DNA from: Acidobacteriaceae bacterium
Lineage (GTDB): Bacteria; Acidobacteriota; Terriglobia; Terriglobales; Acidobacteriaceae
DNA: 8,523 nucleotides
Assembly (NCBI GenBank): GCA_003133425.1
Contig: PKXI01000116.1
Coordinates: forward strand, 5,331-13,853
Direction: 5' to 3'
A program made the translations under genes and the position numbers. The notes under the pieces were generated by a model that saw only the letters and a program-made list of their open reading frames with translations, did no database searches and was not told the origin of the DNA. This document shows, piece by piece, positions 1 to 7,311 of the stretch. Position 1 is the first letter of the stretch. Each line of letters starts with the position of its first letter.

Positions 1-303
1 GGCATGGTCCGCCAGTGGCAGGAGTTCTTCTACGAGAGCAACTACGAAGCCACGCCGCTGGTCAGCCCTGACTTCGTTAAGCTGGCTGACGCGCACGGCA
101 TCGCCGGCCGCACCGTTCGCACCCGCGCTGATGTAGCCTCCGCCGTTGAAGAAGCCCGCAACGCCAAAGGCGCATTCCTGCTCAACTTCATGGTCGAAAA
201 GGAAGATTCGGTTTACCCGATGATTCCCGCCGGCAGCGCACTGCACGAGATGATCCGCCGCCCGGAAAAGGACCCGCTGCTCGAGTCCCCTGACGACCTG
301 TAG
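1..303 (+). CDS. ilvB: Acetolactate synthase large subunit, C-terminal fragment
   Basis: This is the 3' end of a gene that starts before the window; the frame is open from base 1 and 100 codons are visible before the TAG at 301-303. The enzyme is the thiamine-diphosphate-dependent catalytic subunit of acetohydroxyacid synthase, which condenses pyruvate with pyruvate or 2-oxobutyrate in the first common step of valine, leucine and isoleucine synthesis in the cytoplasm. The visible part is the end of the ThDP-binding domain. GMVRQWQEFFY matches the family's conserved GMVRQWQ segment, and VYPMIPAGSALHEMI matches the conserved C-terminal VYPMVPAG.AL.EMI. The regulatory subunit gene follows on the same strand after a 169-base spacer, longer than is usual for this pair. 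The identification is secure from these motifs and the ilvN-ilvC context. Confidence 0.95.
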   Translation, partial: GMVRQWQEFFYESNYEATPLVSPDFVKLADAHGIAGRTVRTRADVASAVEEARNAKGAFLLNFMVEKEDSVYPMIPAGSALHEMIRRPEKDPLLESPDDL

Positions 304-308
304 AAGGA

Positions 309-460
309 CAGGGAACAGGGATCAGAAAGAACAGGCTGCTCACTGAGCCTGAAGATTCAATGAACACTTACTCAATGATGATTGACGGGATATTGGAGGG
401 AACCAAGGACAAGGATAAAGTTCAACGGAACTGACCCCTGATCCCTGACCCCTGATCCCT
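309..460. repeat. Inverted and tandem repeat in the ilvB-ilvN spacer
   Basis: A 14-base unit, tgacccctgatccc, occurs twice in tandem at 432-459. The 17-base stretch cagggaacagggatcag at 309-325 is the inverse complement of 438-454 at 15 of 17 positions, so the two ends could pair around a 112-base loop. Inside the loop is a small hairpin (caggct at 332-337, agcctg at 346-351). The arrangement looks like a REP- or MITE-like intergenic element. Its presence explains why ilvB and ilvN are so far apart. No protein-coding signal is convincing inside it. Confidence 0.6.
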
Positions 461-472
461 TGAAAGGCCTTT

Positions 473-1045
473 ATGTTGCACACTTTTGTAGCTTACGTTG
501 AAGACTTGCCGGGCGTGCTTACGCGCGTGGCATCGCTGTTCCGCCGCCTCAACATCAATATCAATTCGCTTACCGTTGGCCGCAGCGAGCGCGCAGGCCT
601 CTCGCGTCTCACGCTGGTCTGCGAAGCCTCTTCTGAAGCCGGCCATCGCATCCGCGCCAGCTTGTTTAAACTTGAAAATGTTGTCGACGTGGACGACATC
701 GCCCAGGCGCCGTCGGTCACACGCGAACTTGCGCTCATCAAGGTGGCCGCCTCGCCCAGCAATCGTTCGGGAATATTCGATCTGGTCGAAGTCTTTCGCG
801 CCCGCATCGTCGACCTCACTTCGGAGTCGCTCATGATCGAGATGACCGGCGTTGAAAGCAAGATTGAAGGCCTCATTGAAGTACTGCGCGAAGACGAAGG
901 CCGCATTCTCGAAATCTGCCGCAGCGGCAAAATGACCATGCGCCGCGGCCAGCATACCAGCAGCGTGCTCCGGGCCATGGACGCCCTCGAAGCCGAACAC
1001 GCTGATGAAGTTGCGGAAGATAAAGCGGCGGTCGAGTCAGAGTAA
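473..1045 (+). CDS. ilvN: Acetolactate synthase small (regulatory) subunit
   Basis: This 190-residue protein is the regulatory subunit that activates IlvB and carries feedback inhibition by valine. Residues 1-75 form an ACT domain (VEDLPGVLTRVASLF, then NINSLTVG and LSRLTLV). Residues about 82-157 form the C-terminal small-subunit domain, ending in the typical ILEICRSGKMTMRRG. Gly14 and Asn29 align with positions known in E. coli IlvH to be needed for valine sensing, so I infer valine regulation is retained. The family is usually about 160-175 residues; the extra length is an acidic, alanine- and glutamate-rich tail after residue 160. The ATG at 473 is preferred because of GAAAGG at 462-467 with a 5-base spacer; this site lies in the 10-base palindrome aaaggccttt (463-472). 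ilvC follows after 180 bases. Confidence 0.96.
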   Translation: MLHTFVAYVEDLPGVLTRVASLFRRLNININSLTVGRSERAGLSRLTLVCEASSEAGHRIRASLFKLENVVDVDDIAQAPSVTRELALIKVAASPSNRSGIFDLVEVFRARIVDLTSESLMIEMTGVESKIEGLIEVLREDEGRILEICRSGKMTMRRGQHTSSVLRAMDALEAEHADEVAEDKAAVESE

Positions 1046-1078
1046 CTTAACATGCTGTTTTCCTGCGCTCCCTTAATG

Positions 1079-1118
1079 CTGTCATCCTGAGCGGAGCGCA
1101 GCGAAGCCGAAGGACCTG
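1079..1118. repeat. REP-like intergenic element between ilvN and ilvC
   Basis: The stretch starting gtcatcctgagcgg and ending gaaggacct resembles a short extragenic repeat I recall as common in acidobacterial and some other environmental genomes (GTCATCCTGAGCG..GAAGGACCT). TCCT at 1085-1088 can pair with AGGA at 1111-1114 and GC at 1091-1092 with GC at 1106-1107, giving an imperfect hairpin. It is outside any reading frame supported by homology. Whether it is repeated in this genome cannot be seen from one copy. Confidence 0.5.
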
Positions 1119-1192
1119 CGGTTGCTTTTCGATCAAATGGAAATCAGGCGAATCAAGATTGTGGGCCCCCAAAATTCAGCCCACTCCACTGA

Positions 1193-2248
<1,056 letters not shown>

Positions 2249-2264
2249 GCTTCGCTCCAAATCA

Positions 2265-2300
2265 AAAACGCCGGACGGCATCCATTCCGTCCGGCGTTTT
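2265..2300 (+). terminator. Rho-independent terminator after ilvC
   Basis: Bases 2265-2278 (aaaacgccggacgg) and 2287-2300 (ccgtccggcgtttt) form a perfect 14-base-pair stem with an 8-base loop (2279-2286). The core is ten GC-rich pairs and the right arm ends in TTTT. It starts 16 bases after the ilvC stop codon, so it should end the ilvBNC transcript. The A-run on the left arm means it could also act on transcripts arriving from the other strand, which fits the convergent transporter relic next to it. Confidence 0.9.
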
Positions 2301-2315
2301 CGTCTACCGCCTCCG

Positions 2316-2399
2316 TCAACATTTCCACGATCGTTCGATCTCTTCCAGCGACCGTCCGCGCGTCTCCGGCAGGCGGAAGAAAAAGACAACCGCGATGTT
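2316..2399 (-). pseudogene. Relic of an MFS sugar-porter C-terminus
   Basis: On the minus strand the frame ending at a TGA (2318-2316) reads IAVVFFFRLPETRGRSLEEI followed by ERSWKC. This matches the end of MFS sugar-porter family transporters: the last part of membrane helix 12, then the conserved PETKG.SLEEIE signature. Only about 27 codons look like the family. The open frame runs further upstream (to 2507), but that part (PSILRRGIPHD and before) is not membrane-like, and no other minus-strand frame continues the helix. I read it as the surviving 3' tip of a transporter whose body has been lost or moved. Chance similarity is possible because the match is short, but the signature with its preceding hydrophobic run is quite specific. 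Confidence 0.6.
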
Positions 2400-2577
2400 G
2401 TCGTGCGGGATTCCGCGACGAAGAATTGATGGAATCAGGGCACCCCCCGAAGAGGGAAAAGATAGATAAAGGTTAGATGAGGACAGAGCCCGCTTCCACG
2501 GCCGCACCCACAGGGTACCCGGCCCGGTCCTTGTAGAATCAAGCTGAAACCCGCCTCATTCCGGCACGGGAGGCCCT
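2400..2577. other. Spacer before mraY, no gene seen
   Basis: With the terminator and transporter relic, this completes a 329-base gap between ilvC and mraY. I see no coding signal, RNA gene or riboswitch here. It contains the 8-base palindrome gggtaccc (2513-2520) and a TAGAAT hexamer at 2534-2539 that could be a -10 box. Because the ilv operon is terminated upstream, a promoter for mraY is expected somewhere in this spacer. Confidence 0.5.
2534..2539 (+). promoter_or_regulatory. Candidate -10 box upstream of mraY
   Basis: TAGAAT differs from the sigma-70 consensus TATAAT at one base and lies 38 bases before the mraY start. No good -35 hexamer is visible at 16-18 bases spacing, so this is only a positional candidate. 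It is supported mainly by the need for a promoter between the ilvC terminator and mraY. Confidence 0.25.
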
Positions 2578-3714
2578 TTGCTTTACTGGCTGCTCTACGA
2601 AAAGCTTTTTCCGTTCTTTCACCCTTTCCGGATCTTCCGCTATCTTACGTTTCGCACTGCCTTCGCCTCATTGACGGCGCTCATGATCGCGCTGTTCATC
2701 GGGCCTTACGTAATTCAAAAGCTGCGTGAATTCCAGATCGGCCAGTACATTCGCGAAGACGGGCCCCAGTCGCACCTGAAGAAGACGGGCACGCCAACCA
2801 TGGGCGGCGTACTCATCTGCATCGCCATTCTGCTGCCTACCGTGCTTTGGTCCGATCCCGCAAATCCTCTGGTCTGGATCGCGGTCTTCGCAACTCTGGC
2901 CTTCGGGGCCATCGGCTTTGCCGACGACTACATCAAGGTGATCAAGCGGCGTAGCCTGGGGCTGACGGCGCGAGCCAAGCTCTTATGGCAGGGGATCGCT
3001 GGGGCTATGGTTGCCATTGCCCTGGCGGTGGTGTCGCAGTTCAGATTGTTTTCAACGCAATTGACGGTGCCATTCATCAAGAACTGGCGTCCCGATCTAC
3101 TCTGGCATTGGCCCACTACGATTCCGCATCTGGGCTTCCTGGCGTTTCTGCCCTTCGTAGCCTTCGTCGTCTTTGTGCTGGTCGGTTCTTCCAACGCAGT
3201 TAATCTGACCGACGGCCTTGACGGGCTGGCCATCGGCTCCACAATCATCGCCGCCGGCGCGCTCACCGTGCTTACCTACGTCAGCGGCAACGTGGTTTTT
3301 GCCGACTACCTGGAACTGCAACACATGCCCAAAGTGGCGGAGCTCACCGTGTTCTGCGGTTCGATGGTGGGAGCCTCCATCGGTTTCCTCTGGTACAACG
3401 CCCACCCCGCCGAGATCTTCATGGGCGACGTAGGCTCGCTGGCCCTGGGCGGCGCCATCGGAACAATCGCAATCATCATTCGTCAGGAGTTGCTTCTGCC
3501 GTTCATCGGCGGCATATTCATTATCGAGGCGCTTTCGGTGGTGCTGCAGGTGGGCAGTTATAAACTGCGCAACGGAAAGCGTATCTTCAAAATGGCGCCG
3601 CTTCACCATCACTTCGAGCAGATCGGCTGGAGTGAATCCAAGATCATTGTCCGCTTCTGGATTGGCGCCCTGGTGTTTGCATTGTTTGCACTCACCACGC
3701 TCAAACTTCGTTAG
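2578..3714 (+). CDS. mraY: Phospho-MurNAc-pentapeptide transferase
   Basis: MraY is a polytopic inner-membrane enzyme that transfers phospho-MurNAc-pentapeptide from UDP to undecaprenyl phosphate, making lipid I. The 378-residue product has the usual length, with about ten hydrophobic segments. It begins with the family's [10 protein letters not shown] and carries the signature [20 protein letters not shown] and TPTMGGVLI (52-80). Catalytic acidic residues are visible: Asp116-Asp117 in FADDY, Asp212 and Asp215 in NLTDGLDG, Asp284 in MGDVGS. The HHH motif ([11 protein letters not shown]) is at 343-345. The start is TTG at 2578, supported by GGGAGG at 2568-2573 with a 4-base spacer and by alignment to the MLYW start. 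It is the first gene of the dcw block here. murE and murF, which commonly precede it, are absent from the window. Confidence 0.98.
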   Translation: MLYWLLYEKLFPFFHPFRIFRYLTFRTAFASLTALMIALFIGPYVIQKLREFQIGQYIREDGPQSHLKKTGTPTMGGVLICIAILLPTVLWSDPANPLVWIAVFATLAFGAIGFADDYIKVIKRRSLGLTARAKLLWQGIAGAMVAIALAVVSQFRLFSTQLTVPFIKNWRPDLLWHWPTTIPHLGFLAFLPFVAFVVFVLVGSSNAVNLTDGLDGLAIGSTIIAAGALTVLTYVSGNVVFADYLELQHMPKVAELTVFCGSMVGASIGFLWYNAHPAEIFMGDVGSLALGGAIGTIAIIIRQELLLPFIGGIFIIEALSVVLQVGSYKLRNGKRIFKMAPLHHHFEQIGWSESKIIVRFWIGALVFALFALTTLKLR

Positions 3715-3740
3715 GCAAGGCCCACGCGGAGCCCCGCGCG

Positions 3741-4511
3741 GTGCACAATCAGGAGTACAGGCAGAGGGATAAAGACCAAGTGAATCGCATCGTAAGGGCC
3801 ATATATAAGCGTCTTGGGATCATCCATCTCGGGAGGCGGAGAGTTCGGGATCTGATCGATTTCATCGAAGATCGCAAGATTGACGTGGTGATCGATGTGG
3901 GAGCAAACGTTGGCCAGTTCGGTGAATCTTTACGAGCCGGTGGGTACCGAGGCAAGATTGTTTCCTTCGAACCGATTGAATCCGCATTTCAGGCCCTTTC
4001 CATCAAGGCGGCAGCCGATGGCAACTGGGAGGTCCACCACTGTGGCTTGGGCGCGGCTTCGGGCGCGGCCACACTGAATGTATCCGAACTTTCCGTTTTC
4101 AGTTCTATTCTGGGGATAACCAGTGTCGCGGGCTTGCACGACAGCCGAATGGTAGTCGATCACACAGAGCAGATTCCCATTCAGACCCTCGATCAGGTTG
4201 CGGCGGGGCTCTCCGGGAGAATGTTTCTTAAGATCGACACGCAGGGCTACGAAAGACAGGTAATCGAGGGCGGGCAGCGGACCATTCCGCGAATGATGGG
4301 CATTTTGATGGAACTGCCCATTATTCACGTGTATGACGGAGAGTGGCAGTTCCATGAGGCGCTGAAATTCATGGCCGAGACCGGCTTCGTTCCCGCGCAA
4401 ATTCAGCCGGTAAATTATCACGGCGCGGACAATGTATCGGCGGTCGAATTCGATTGCCTGTTCCGTCCGCTCGGCCAGGTAGATGGGCCGAGCAATCCGG
4501 AGAAGAGTTGA
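3741..4511 (+). CDS. FkbM-family SAM-dependent methyltransferase
   Basis: The 256-residue product has the class I methyltransferase fold of the FkbM family. SAM motif I is IDVGANVGQFGESL (51-64); the acidic strand-2 motif is VSFEPI (74-79); the family motif LKIDTQGYERQVIEG is at 163-177; and the C-terminal MEL and EFDCLF segments follow. Known family members methylate hydroxyls, often on sugars or polyketides; the substrate here is unknown. No signal peptide or membrane helix is seen, so it is probably cytoplasmic. It sits between mraY and murD, where dcw clusters normally have no methyltransferase. Hand counts of several lines give about 50-58% GC, against about 58-65% in neighbours, suggesting acquisition. 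The start is uncertain: GTG 3741 has GGAG at 3728-3731, but that lies in a GC hairpin; GTG 3780 has AGAGGGA at 3763-3769 and gives 243 residues. Confidence 0.9.
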   Translation: MHNQEYRQRDKDQVNRIVRAIYKRLGIIHLGRRRVRDLIDFIEDRKIDVVIDVGANVGQFGESLRAGGYRGKIVSFEPIESAFQALSIKAAADGNWEVHHCGLGAASGAATLNVSELSVFSSILGITSVAGLHDSRMVVDHTEQIPIQTLDQVAAGLSGRMFLKIDTQGYERQVIEGGQRTIPRMMGILMELPIIHVYDGEWQFHEALKFMAETGFVPAQIQPVNYHGADNVSAVEFDCLFRPLGQVDGPSNPEKS

Positions 4512-4512
4512 A

Positions 4513-4674
4513 ATGGACTGCGCAGCGGACGCGATTGACTTGTTGCTGTTCCGGGCCGTTGCGGGCGCCGGGGTTGTCGGCACGTCTGACTGCTTTCAGT
4601 TTCTAGTTACGAAGGGACATTCCCTTTTATCACCGAAAGGAAGTCGCGGAAACCGTAGAATAGACCCAATATGA
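4513..4674 (+). CDS. Possible small protein bridging fkbM and murD
   Basis: This is a 53-codon frame I do not recognise. Its ATG lies one base after the methyltransferase stop, preceded by the purine tract GGAGAAGAG at 4499-4507. Its TGA (4672-4674) overlaps the murD start in the arrangement ATGA. The product would be about 5.5 kDa, with a mildly hydrophobic stretch (residues 7-23, AIDLLLFRAVAGAGVVG) and a basic end (SPKGSRGNRRIDPI). The geometry is what translational coupling looks like, and murD has no ribosome site of its own. Against it, the frame fills a spacer of only 159 bases, has no recognisable family, and could be chance. Confidence 0.3.
   Translation: MDCAADAIDLLLFRAVAGAGVVGTSDCFQFLVTKGHSLLSPKGSRGNRRIDPI
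4656..4661 (+). promoter_or_regulatory. Candidate -10 box just before murD
   Basis: TAGAAT, one base off the sigma-70 -10 consensus, ends 9 bases before the murD ATG. A start of transcription at the normal distance would fall at about 4668-4671, giving a nearly leaderless murD message. This fits the lack of a Shine-Dalgarno sequence in front of murD. There is no convincing -35 box. The same heptamer, GTAGAAT, occurs before mraY at 2533-2539. Confidence 0.25.
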
Positions 4675-6053
4675 TGGAACTTAAAGGCAAGAAGGTTTTG
4701 GTTGTGGGGCTGGGGAAATCCGGTCTGGCTGCGGCCCTGTTTCTGCGCCGAAAGGGCGCAAATGTCACCGTCTCGGACGTGCGCAGTGCAGAGGCGCTGG
4801 CCAAGGATATCCCAGCGCTCCTCGAAGAAGGCATCATGGTGGAGGCCGGCGGCCACGGCCTGCTCACCTTCCGGCGCCAGGATCTGATCGTGGTCAGCCC
4901 CGGCGTTCCCCTGGACACACCCGAACTGGTGCAGGTGAAAAACTTTGGCCTCCCGGTCATCGGCGAGCTCGAACTGGCCGCGCGTTTTCTCCGGGGCAAG
5001 ACGGTGGCCATTACCGGCTCCAACGGAAAAACCACCACCACCGCCCTGCTGGGCGAAATTCTCAAGGAATCCGGCGTTCCCACCCTCGTGTGCGGCAACA
5101 TCGGCGTGCCTGTGGTCGGGCTCATTGATGAAAGCACTCCCGAAACTTGGTCGGTTATCGAGGTCTCCAGCTTCCAGCTTGAGAGCACCGTCGAGTTCCA
5201 CCCCAACATTGCCGTCATCCTGAACATTACCCCCGACCATCTTGACCGGCACGGCAGCTTCGAGAACTATACGCGGGCCAAGGAGCGGATCTTTGCCAAA
5301 CAGGACCAAACCGACTGCCTGGTGCTGAACGCCGACAATGCGCCCACCGCAGCCGCTGCCAGCCGCGCCTCCGCCAAAGTCTACTGGTTTTCAGTCGAAC
5401 ATGCAGTCGATCAGGGCGCCTGGCTTGAGAATGGATTCGTGGTCTACCGCGGCGCAAAGAGTGCCGCCGTCGAGCCGGTGATGCCCCTGGCAGGAATTCC
5501 GCTGAAAGGCGTCCACAACGTTGAGAACGTGCTGGCAGCGGTCGTTGCAGCCCGGCTGGCTGGCGTACCGGCGGAAATCACTCGCCGCGCCATCGAAAAG
5601 TTCCAGGCCGTCGAGCACCGGCTCGAGTACGTCGCCACGGTCAACGGCGTCGAGTTCTACAACGACTCCAAAGCCACCAACGTGGACGCCACCGCCAAGG
5701 CCATTGCCGCCTTCTCCTCCGGTGTTCACCTCATCCTGGGCGGCAAAGACAAAGGCTCGGACTACACGCTCCTCACCCCACTGTTGCGGGAGCGAGTGAA
5801 TGCGGTATACACCATTGGCTCCGCAGCGGCCAAAATCGAGTCGCAATTGCGCGGCGTCGTCTCCCTCCACTCTTGCGAAACGCTGGAGAAAGCAGTGAGC
5901 GCCGCCGTGAGTGCCGCGCGTCCTGGTCACGTAATACTGCTGGCGCCGGCCTGCTCCAGCTACGACCAGTTCGAAAACTACGAGCATCGTGGCCGCGTCT
6001 TCAAGGAACTCGTAAGCGAACAGCGGGGTTGGAAAGCATGGCAGCCCGCGTAG
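4671..6053 (+). CDS. murD: UDP-MurNAc-L-alanine--D-glutamate ligase
   Basis: MurD is a cytoplasmic ATP-dependent Mur ligase that adds D-glutamate to UDP-MurNAc-L-alanine. The 460-residue product has the three-domain layout: an N-terminal Rossmann-like domain (VLVVGLGKSGLA, 9-20), a central ATPase domain with P-loop TGSNGKTTTT (115-124), and a C-terminal domain. Also visible are IEVSSFQLE (163-171), NITPDHLDRHGSF (185-197), Lys204 in RAKERIF, which corresponds to the carbamylated lysine of the family, NDSKATN (331-337) and LAPACSSYDQF (424-434). An in-frame stop at 4656-4658 limits the start to ATG 4671 or ATG 4674; MELKGKK, from the second, resembles many homologues. No Shine-Dalgarno is seen. 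The last 16 bases overlap ftsW, so the two are likely co-transcribed and translationally coupled. Confidence 0.97.
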   Translation: MMELKGKKVLVVGLGKSGLAAALFLRRKGANVTVSDVRSAEALAKDIPALLEEGIMVEAGGHGLLTFRRQDLIVVSPGVPLDTPELVQVKNFGLPVIGELELAARFLRGKTVAITGSNGKTTTTALLGEILKESGVPTLVCGNIGVPVVGLIDESTPETWSVIEVSSFQLESTVEFHPNIAVILNITPDHLDRHGSFENYTRAKERIFAKQDQTDCLVLNADNAPTAAAASRASAKVYWFSVEHAVDQGAWLENGFVVYRGAKSAAVEPVMPLAGIPLKGVHNVENVLAAVVAARLAGVPAEITRRAIEKFQAVEHRLEYVATVNGVEFYNDSKATNVDATAKAIAAFSSGVHLILGGKDKGSDYTLLTPLLRERVNAVYTIGSAAAKIESQLRGVVSLHSCETLEKAVSAAVSAARPGHVILLAPACSSYDQFENYEHRGRVFKELVSEQRGWKAWQPA

Positions 6054-7132
6054 GCGTAGACAAATGGATGTTCTTCACCACCCTGGTGCTTGTCGTGGTG
6101 GGGCTCGCAATGGTGTTTTCAGCCTCGGCCGTCGTGGCTGAGGCGCGCTATCACTCCGAATTTACTGACCTCGGCAGGCAGGCCCTTTGGGCATTGGGCG
6201 GCGTCCTCGCCATGCTGGTCCTCATGCACATCGACTACAGCGTCTACAACTCACCCCGCTTCATTTACCCGGCCCTCTGCGTCACCACGCTGCTGCTCGT
6301 CCTGGTGTTCTTTGTTCCCGGTTCCCACAACACCCATCGCTGGATCCGTTTCGGCGGCCACTTCACCTTGCAGCCTTCCGAAATTGCCAAGGCGGTTCTG
6401 GTGCTTTTCCTGGCCTGGTTCCTGCATTCCCGCCTCGATCACATGCGCGACTGGAAACATACGCTGCTGCGCGCCGCCGTCATGCCCGTGGTTTTCATTC
6501 TCCTCATCGTCAAGCAGCCTGATCTGGGCACGGCCCTGGTTCTGGCCGGCGTCACCGCCATGATGCTGATACTGGCGGGCATGGAGTGGAAATACCTCTT
6601 CGCCGGGGTTCTCGCGGCGTTGCCCGGCCTGGTTGCACTGCTATTCATGGTTGCCTGGCGCCGCCAGCGCATGCTCGTTTTTCTCCACCCCGATTCCGAC
6701 CCCATGGGCGCAGGCTTTCATATCAACCAGTCGCTTATCGCGGTAGGCACGGGCGGCCTCACCGGTCGCGGATACATGGAGGGCATGCAAAAGTTGTTCT
6801 ACCTGCCCGAAGCTTCCACCGACTTCATTTTTGCCAACATTGCCGAGGAGTTGGGCTTCATCGGAGCCATTTGCGTCGTTATCCTCTTCGCCGTCTTTGG
6901 CTGGCGCGGCTTGCGCACCGCATTTCGCTCGCAGGACCCCTTCGCACGTCTGGTCGCCTTCGGCATCACCACCAGCATTCTGCTCCAGGCCTTTTTCAAC
7001 ATCAGCGTAGTGCTCTCCCTGGTCCCCACCAAGGGCATTCCGCTGCCCTTGATCTCTTCCGGCGGGACCTCGCTCTTCTGTACGCTGGCAAGCATCGGCG
7101 TCCTGCTCAACATTTCTAGAAAAGTTGATTGA
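6038..7132 (+). CDS. ftsW: Septal peptidoglycan glycosyltransferase (SEDS family)
   Basis: FtsW is an integral membrane SEDS protein that polymerises lipid II at the septum together with its partner penicillin-binding protein (FtsI). The 364-residue product has about ten hydrophobic segments. The conserved blocks are all present: QPSEIAKAVLVLFLAWF (112-128), KQPDLGTALVLAG (159-171), RRQRMLVFLHP (208-218), INQSLIAVGTGGLTGRGY (229-246), LPEASTDFIFANIAEELGF (256-274) and PTKGIPLPLISSGGTSL (330-346). Asp262 in the STDF motif corresponds to the catalytic Asp established for RodA. I chose ATG 6038, which overlaps the end of murD by 16 bases; the frame is open further upstream, but only out-of-frame murD sequence lies there. 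ATG 6068 is a possible shorter start. FtsW rather than RodA follows from the location between murD and murG. Confidence 0.95.
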   Translation: MAARVGVDKWMFFTTLVLVVVGLAMVFSASAVVAEARYHSEFTDLGRQALWALGGVLAMLVLMHIDYSVYNSPRFIYPALCVTTLLLVLVFFVPGSHNTHRWIRFGGHFTLQPSEIAKAVLVLFLAWFLHSRLDHMRDWKHTLLRAAVMPVVFILLIVKQPDLGTALVLAGVTAMMLILAGMEWKYLFAGVLAALPGLVALLFMVAWRRQRMLVFLHPDSDPMGAGFHINQSLIAVGTGGLTGRGYMEGMQKLFYLPEASTDFIFANIAEELGFIGAICVVILFAVFGWRGLRTAFRSQDPFARLVAFGITTSILLQAFFNISVVLSLVPTKGIPLPLISSGGTSLFCTLASIGVLLNISRKVD

Positions 7133-7311
7133 GCAAAGCAATCGCTGGAAAATTAGTACGTTTTTAATCTTCAGATTGCGGAACTCGAGCAAGCGCGCTC
7201 CGGCAAATTTGACTACGGTAATCTACGCTGGTTACTAGCGGATGGAAGTGAATCCAGTACCGAGTTGTTCCACTTGAATGCCCTGCATTTCTCATCGGAA
7301 AGGCAACAGTT

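Noticed and set aside
360..434. 24-codon ORF between ilvB and ilvN as an attenuation leader peptide
   Set aside because: It has few Ile, Leu or Val codons, no clear Shine-Dalgarno, no terminator/antiterminator pair after it, and lies inside the repeat element.
4596..5309. Minus-strand 237-codon frame over the start of murD
   Set aside because: It is a shadow of murD codons, with no independent start signal or recognisable motif.
7209..7236. TTGACT as a -35 box for a murG promoter
   Set aside because: The best -10 at proper spacing (GTTACT, 7231-7236) matches only three of six consensus bases, so support is too weak to list as a promoter.
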